Shown in pieces: positions 59,365-62,662 of a stretch of 62,662 nucleotides of DNA (position 1 is its first letter; every line of letters begins with the position of its first letter). A program made the position numbers and the translations under genes. Under the pieces are notes generated by a model that saw only the letters and a program-made list of their open reading frames with translations, was not told the origin of the DNA and made no database searches. This stretch comes from an uncultured Eubacteriales bacterium (GTDB lineage Bacteria; Bacillota; Clostridia; Peptostreptococcales; Anaerovoracaceae), in the NCBI GenBank assembly GCA_902786855.1, contig CADAEH010000014.1, positions 1-62,662 of the forward strand, read 5' to 3'.

Positions 59365-60669
59365 ATGAAGAAAAAGTTATTTGTTTTGGCTCTTATTGCT
59401 GCAATGACATGCATGATGTTCGCATCCTGCGGAGGCGGCAGCGGTGAGGAAGCTTCAGATGAGACCGGCAAGGTTTATTACCTGAACTTCAAGCCTGAGC
59501 AGGATGAGCAGTGGCAGACTCTTGCTGCAGAGTATACAGAAGAGACTGGCGTTCCTGTAACAGTAGTTACAGCAGCATCCGGTGAGTATGAGACAACACT
59601 CATGTCTGAAATGGGCAAGGACGATGCTCCTACACTGTTCCAGGTAAACGGACCTGTTGGTCTTGCAAATTGGAAAGACAGCTGCTACGACCTCTCAGGT
59701 ACGGATGTATACGGACAGCTGACAAGCGATGCATATGCGCTCAAGGACGGTGACAAGGTTGACGGAATTGCATATGTAATCGAGTCATACGGAATTATCA
59801 CAAACAAGGCTCTTCTTGAGAAGGCAGGCTACACTGTAGATGATATCAAGTCTTTCGACGACCTCAAGAAAGTTGCAGAGGACATCACAGCAAGAAGCGA
59901 TGAACTCGGATTCTCCGCATTCACATCAGCAGGCATGGATGGATCTTCAGACTGGAGATTCAAGACCCACCTTGCTAACCTCCCGATCTACTTCGAGTAT
60001 CAGGATGACGGAATTGAGTCCACTGATGCTATCAAGGGAACTTATCTTGATAATTACAAGGCAATCTGGGATCTCTACATTAACAACAGCACATGCGATC
60101 CTAAGGAACTTGCTAATAAGACCGGCGATGACGCCAGAAATGAATTCACTTCCGGAGAAGCTGTATTCTATCAGAATGGTTCCTGGGAGTGGGGCGGAGT
60201 TGTAGGCGACGGACTCCTTGCTGAGGACGACGTTACAATGATCCCTATCTACATCGGAGCAGGAGATGAGGCAAATCAGGGCCTCTGCACAGGTACAGAG
60301 AACTTCTGGTGTGTAAACTCAAACGCAAGCGAAGCTGACATTCAGGCTACTCTTGATTTCATGAACTGGTGCGTAACCTCCGAGAGAGGAACAGAAGCAA
60401 TGGCTAACGAGATGGGATTCACAATTCCTTTCAAGGCTGCTGTTGAGTCCAGCAATGGATTTGTTAAGCAGGACGTTGCCAACACAGAGGCTGGTCTGAC
60501 ACCAGTTTCCTGGAACTTCACAACAATGCCTTCAGAAGAGTGGAAGAATGGACTTGGCGAAGCTCTGACAGCATATGCTGCAGACCAGACAGATGCTAAC
60601 TGGGATGCTGTTAAGGCTGCATTCGTAGATGGTTGGGCTTCAGAGTATGCACTCGCTAACGAGGGCTAA
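59365..60669 (+). CDS. Sugar ABC transporter substrate-binding lipoprotein
   Basis: A 434-residue family 1 binding protein (MalE/UgpB class) lipidated at Cys22 (lipobox FASC). LNFKPEQDEQWQTLAAEYTE, VTVVTAASGEYETTLMSEM and the aromatic-rich WEWGGVVGDG and ENFWCVNSNA segments fit carbohydrate binding. AGGAGG precedes ATG 59365. Codon use is very regular, as in highly expressed genes. A stable hairpin after the gene probably keeps receptor mRNA in excess of the permease mRNA. Confidence 0.92.
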   Translation: MKKKLFVLALIAAMTCMMFASCGGGSGEEASDETGKVYYLNFKPEQDEQWQTLAAEYTEETGVPVTVVTAASGEYETTLMSEMGKDDAPTLFQVNGPVGLANWKDSCYDLSGTDVYGQLTSDAYALKDGDKVDGIAYVIESYGIITNKALLEKAGYTVDDIKSFDDLKKVAEDITARSDELGFSAFTSAGMDGSSDWRFKTHLANLPIYFEYQDDGIESTDAIKGTYLDNYKAIWDLYINNSTCDPKELANKTGDDARNEFTSGEAVFYQNGSWEWGGVVGDGLLAEDDVTMIPIYIGAGDEANQGLCTGTENFWCVNSNASEADIQATLDFMNWCVTSERGTEAMANEMGFTIPFKAAVESSNGFVKQDVANTEAGLTPVSWNFTTMPSEEWKNGLGEALTAYAADQTDANWDAVKAAFVDGWASEYALANEG

Positions 60670-60726
60670 TAGTATCCTTTAAATAGCATCAACATATAAT
60701 TATCCTAAATAAACCTAAGCAACTGA

Positions 60727-60755
60727 AGAGGCAGACAGTTAATCTGTCTGCCTCT
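60727..60755 (+). repeat. Intercistronic hairpin between receptor and permease genes
   Basis: AGAGGCAGACAG at 60727-60738 pairs perfectly with CTGTCTGCCTCT at 60744-60755. Only TCTCCTTA follows, so it is a weak terminator or an mRNA 3'-end stabiliser rather than a full stop. Confidence 0.75.
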
Positions 60756-60779
60756 TCTCCTTACAGGATGAGGTGAACA

Positions 60780-61631
60780 ATGGACAAAGCACTTAGAAAG
60801 TACGCTCCGATATTCGTCATCCCGACAACCGCAGCATTTGTCATAGGCTTTGTGATCCCATTCATTGAAGGACTGTATCTGTCTTTCTGCAGGTTCACAA
60901 CAGTCAGCAATGCCAAATGGACCGGCCTTGACAACTTCAAATATGCGCTTACAGATGAAGCCTTCAGGCACTCATTCGTATTTACTGTAAGCTTTGCAGT
61001 TGTCTCAATCATTCTTATCAATGTCGGCGGTCTTGGGCTTGCCCTGCTGCTGACACGAAAACTGAGGGGGACGAATGTTTTCCGTACGATATTCTTCATG
61101 CCGAATCTGATCGGCGGTATCGTACTCGGCTACATCTGGCAGATACTCATCAACTGTATACTGTCAAATGTAGGAAAGCCTCTGCTGGCTCTCAACTCGA
61201 CAGCAGGCTACTGGGGACTGATCATCCTCATGTGCTGGCAGCAGATAGGCTACATGATGATCATATATATTGCGGGACTTCAGAACGTTCCAGACGATAT
61301 ACTGGAAGCTGCAGCGATTGATGGCGCATCCCCGGCTAAAACCTTCTTCAGGGTCAAACTGCCGATGATCATGCCTTCAATCACTATCTGTGTATTCCTT
61401 ACACTGACTAATTCTTTCAAGCTGTTCGACCAGAACTTAGCATTGACAGCAGGTGCTCCTAAGCATTCAACAGAAATGCTGGCTCTCAATATCTACAATA
61501 CCTTCTACGCCCGTGCAGGCATGCAGTGGAAGGGATATGGACAGAGTAAGGCAGTTCTGTTCTGCATTCTGGTAATAGTAATTTCGATGATACAGCTTAG
61601 AGCTACACGTTCGAGGGAGGTACAGGCATGA
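60780..61631 (+). CDS. Sugar ABC transporter permease (MalF/UgpA type)
   Basis: A 283-residue permease with six transmembrane helices. The coupling EAA motif is ILEAAAIDGASPAKTFFRVKLP (about 177-198). WTGLDNFKYALTDEAFRHSF is the conserved extracytoplasmic segment. It overlaps the next permease gene by 4 bases. No ATPase gene is in the window; such importers often share an MsmX-type ATPase encoded elsewhere. Confidence 0.95.
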   Translation: MDKALRKYAPIFVIPTTAAFVIGFVIPFIEGLYLSFCRFTTVSNAKWTGLDNFKYALTDEAFRHSFVFTVSFAVVSIILINVGGLGLALLLTRKLRGTNVFRTIFFMPNLIGGIVLGYIWQILINCILSNVGKPLLALNSTAGYWGLIILMCWQQIGYMMIIYIAGLQNVPDDILEAAAIDGASPAKTFFRVKLPMIMPSITICVFLTLTNSFKLFDQNLALTAGAPKHSTEMLALNIYNTFYARAGMQWKGYGQSKAVLFCILVIVISMIQLRATRSREVQA

Positions 61632-62473
61632 TGGAAAAGAAAACCAGATTATCAGACCATATATGGGTCATCCTGCTCTCTATCCTGGCTGTAGCATATC
61701 TGTATCCGATATTCATGATACTGATCAACTCTCTCAAGAAAGAGCGCGCTATCGGAACATCGGATATATTCAATCTTCCGACATCAGAGACTTTTGCAGG
61801 ATTCACTAACTACATCAATGCACTCGGTGCGCAGGGCTTTGCGAGAAGCCTCGGATACAGCGTACTGATCACGATAACATCAGTAATTGCTATCCTGGTC
61901 TGCTGCTCGATGTGTGCGTGGTATATCACAAGAGTTAAGAACAAGTTCACAAGTGCACTTTACTATCTGTTCGTATTCTCGATGGTAGTACCGTTCCAGA
62001 TGGTAATGTTCACACTTTCCCAGACAGCTGACAGCCTTGACCTGAATAAACCATGGAACATCTGGATTATTTATCTCGGCTTCGGTGCGGGACTTGCGGT
62101 ATTCATGTTCGCGGGCTTCATGAAGTCTATCCCGCTGGAGATAGAAGAAGCCTCGATGATAGACGGATGCAATCCTATACAGACGTTCTTCCTCGTTGTA
62201 TTCCCGATCCTCAAGCCGACACTGGTATCGGTAGGTATTCTCGAAGCAATGTGGGTGTGGAATGACTACCTCCTGCCTGTACTCGTTCTTGACATCAAGA
62301 AATATAAGACAATTCCTATGCTGATACAGTATTTCAGAGGCAGCTATGGTAAAGTTGAGATGGGACCAATGATGGCGAGCATCATGATGACAATAATTCC
62401 TATTATCATAGTATATTTGCTCGGGCAGAAGCAGATCATCAAGGGAGTTGCGGCCGGAGCTGTCAAGGGATAA
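61628..62473 (+). CDS. Sugar ABC transporter permease (MalG/UgpE type)
   Basis: A 281-residue partner permease with six helices and the coupling motif LEIEEASMIDGCNPIQTFFL (about 172-191, EAA form with EAS). FKTIPML-like sequence (KYKTIPMLIQYFRG) precedes the last helix. ATG 61628 overlaps the first permease gene. A LacI-type regulator gene follows 20 bases downstream. Confidence 0.95.
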   Translation: MMEKKTRLSDHIWVILLSILAVAYLYPIFMILINSLKKERAIGTSDIFNLPTSETFAGFTNYINALGAQGFARSLGYSVLITITSVIAILVCCSMCAWYITRVKNKFTSALYYLFVFSMVVPFQMVMFTLSQTADSLDLNKPWNIWIIYLGFGAGLAVFMFAGFMKSIPLEIEEASMIDGCNPIQTFFLVVFPILKPTLVSVGILEAMWVWNDYLLPVLVLDIKKYKTIPMLIQYFRGSYGKVEMGPMMASIMMTIIPIIIVYLLGQKQIIKGVAAGAVKG

Positions 62474-62493
62474 GACTGTAGGCAGGTAGAGAG

Positions 62494-62662
62494 ATGATTA
62501 CTATCAAGGATATAGCGAGAGAATCCGGTTATTCGGTCGGTACAGTATCGAGGGTGCTGAACGGACACAAGAATGTATCTGACAAAGCAAGAACGCAGAT
62601 CATGGCCGTGGTTGATAAATACAATTTCCAGCTGAACGGCAATGCGAAGCTGCTCAAGCAGC
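62494..62662 (+). CDS. LacI-family transcriptional regulator (partial, runs off the end)
   Basis: The first 56 codons are present. MITIKDIARESGYSVGTVSR continuing VLNGHKNVSDKAR is the LacI/GalR helix-turn-helix with hinge region; the ligand domain lies beyond the window. GGTAGAGAG precedes ATG 62494. It is the likely ligand-responsive regulator of the importer upstream, probably acting at the two operators bracketing the promoter at 59247; CcpA is the alternative. Confidence 0.9.
   Translation, partial: MITIKDIARESGYSVGTVSRVLNGHKNVSDKARTQIMAVVDKYNFQLNGNAKLLKQ

Overview
The window looks like a chromosomal segment of a low-to-moderate GC Gram-positive anaerobe of the Bacillota, most likely class Clostridia. 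The evidence is the gene orders ylxM-ffh-rpsP-khpA-rimM-trmD, yggS-sepF-divIVA and pcrA-ligA, the split two-subunit transketolase, an AddA-type nuclease-helicase, strong AGGAGG ribosome binding sites and lipoprotein-type ABC binding proteins. Genus cannot be fixed from the sequence. The window opens with the 3' end of 23S rRNA and a 5S rRNA gene. Almost all chromosomal genes share the rRNA strand; only gpmI and gdhA oppose it outside the mobile element.

Layout. 1-317: 23S tail, 5S, terminator. 514-3746: a repeat-rich coiled-coil membrane protein and a DMT exporter. 3860-7763: SRP, ribosome and tRNA maturation operon. 7824-11314: an HlyD-like membrane protein with yggS, sepF and divIVA (division cluster). 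11342-18606: rqcH, lspA, an RluD-family synthase, a flavin protein, yicC, gmk, rpoZ and an SDF symporter. 18701-20664: a fused AroE-AroK protein plus AroQ with several non-canonical active-site residues. 20739-34443: gpmI, addA, an FMN reductase, gdhA, pcrA, ligA, mgtE. 34622-38812: transketolase halves and an amino-acid ABC transporter preceded by matches to ARG boxes, then a compact structured 3'-UTR element (38811-38923). 39110-51366: ftsE-ftsX-envC-like, recJ, an S41 protease, a phosphopantetheinyl transferase, recX, tcdA, a phosphoesterase, a lipid kinase, a DD-carboxypeptidase and a CPBP protease.

A serine tRNA gene (anticodon CGA) at 51448-51539 is the insertion site of an integrated mobilizable element bounded by a 25-bp direct repeat (51517-51541 and 59017-59041, offset exactly 7,500 bp). 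It encodes a tyrosine recombinase, MOBP-type relaxase, MobC-like protein, RepA-like helicase with 9-bp iterons, and a small Cys-rich protein on the minus strand. Divergently it carries a sigma-region-4-like protein whose promoter is overlain by a LexA-type box, and a zinc-motif protein of unknown role. It has no type IV secretion or coupling genes, so it would need a helper for transfer. It also brings a terminator resembling the one that it displaced from the tRNA gene.

The last 3.6 kb holds a sugar-type ABC importer (binding protein and two permeases) followed by the start of a LacI-family regulator that runs off the end. Two near-identical LacI/CcpA-type operators bracket the importer promoter.

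Most notable: the shikimate-type module with coordinated active-site substitutions, the SOS-linked element, the four-hairpin 3'-UTR structure, the ARG-box array, and two probable leaderless mRNAs (rqcH, pcrA). All assignments were made by eye; no database search or folding calculation was run.
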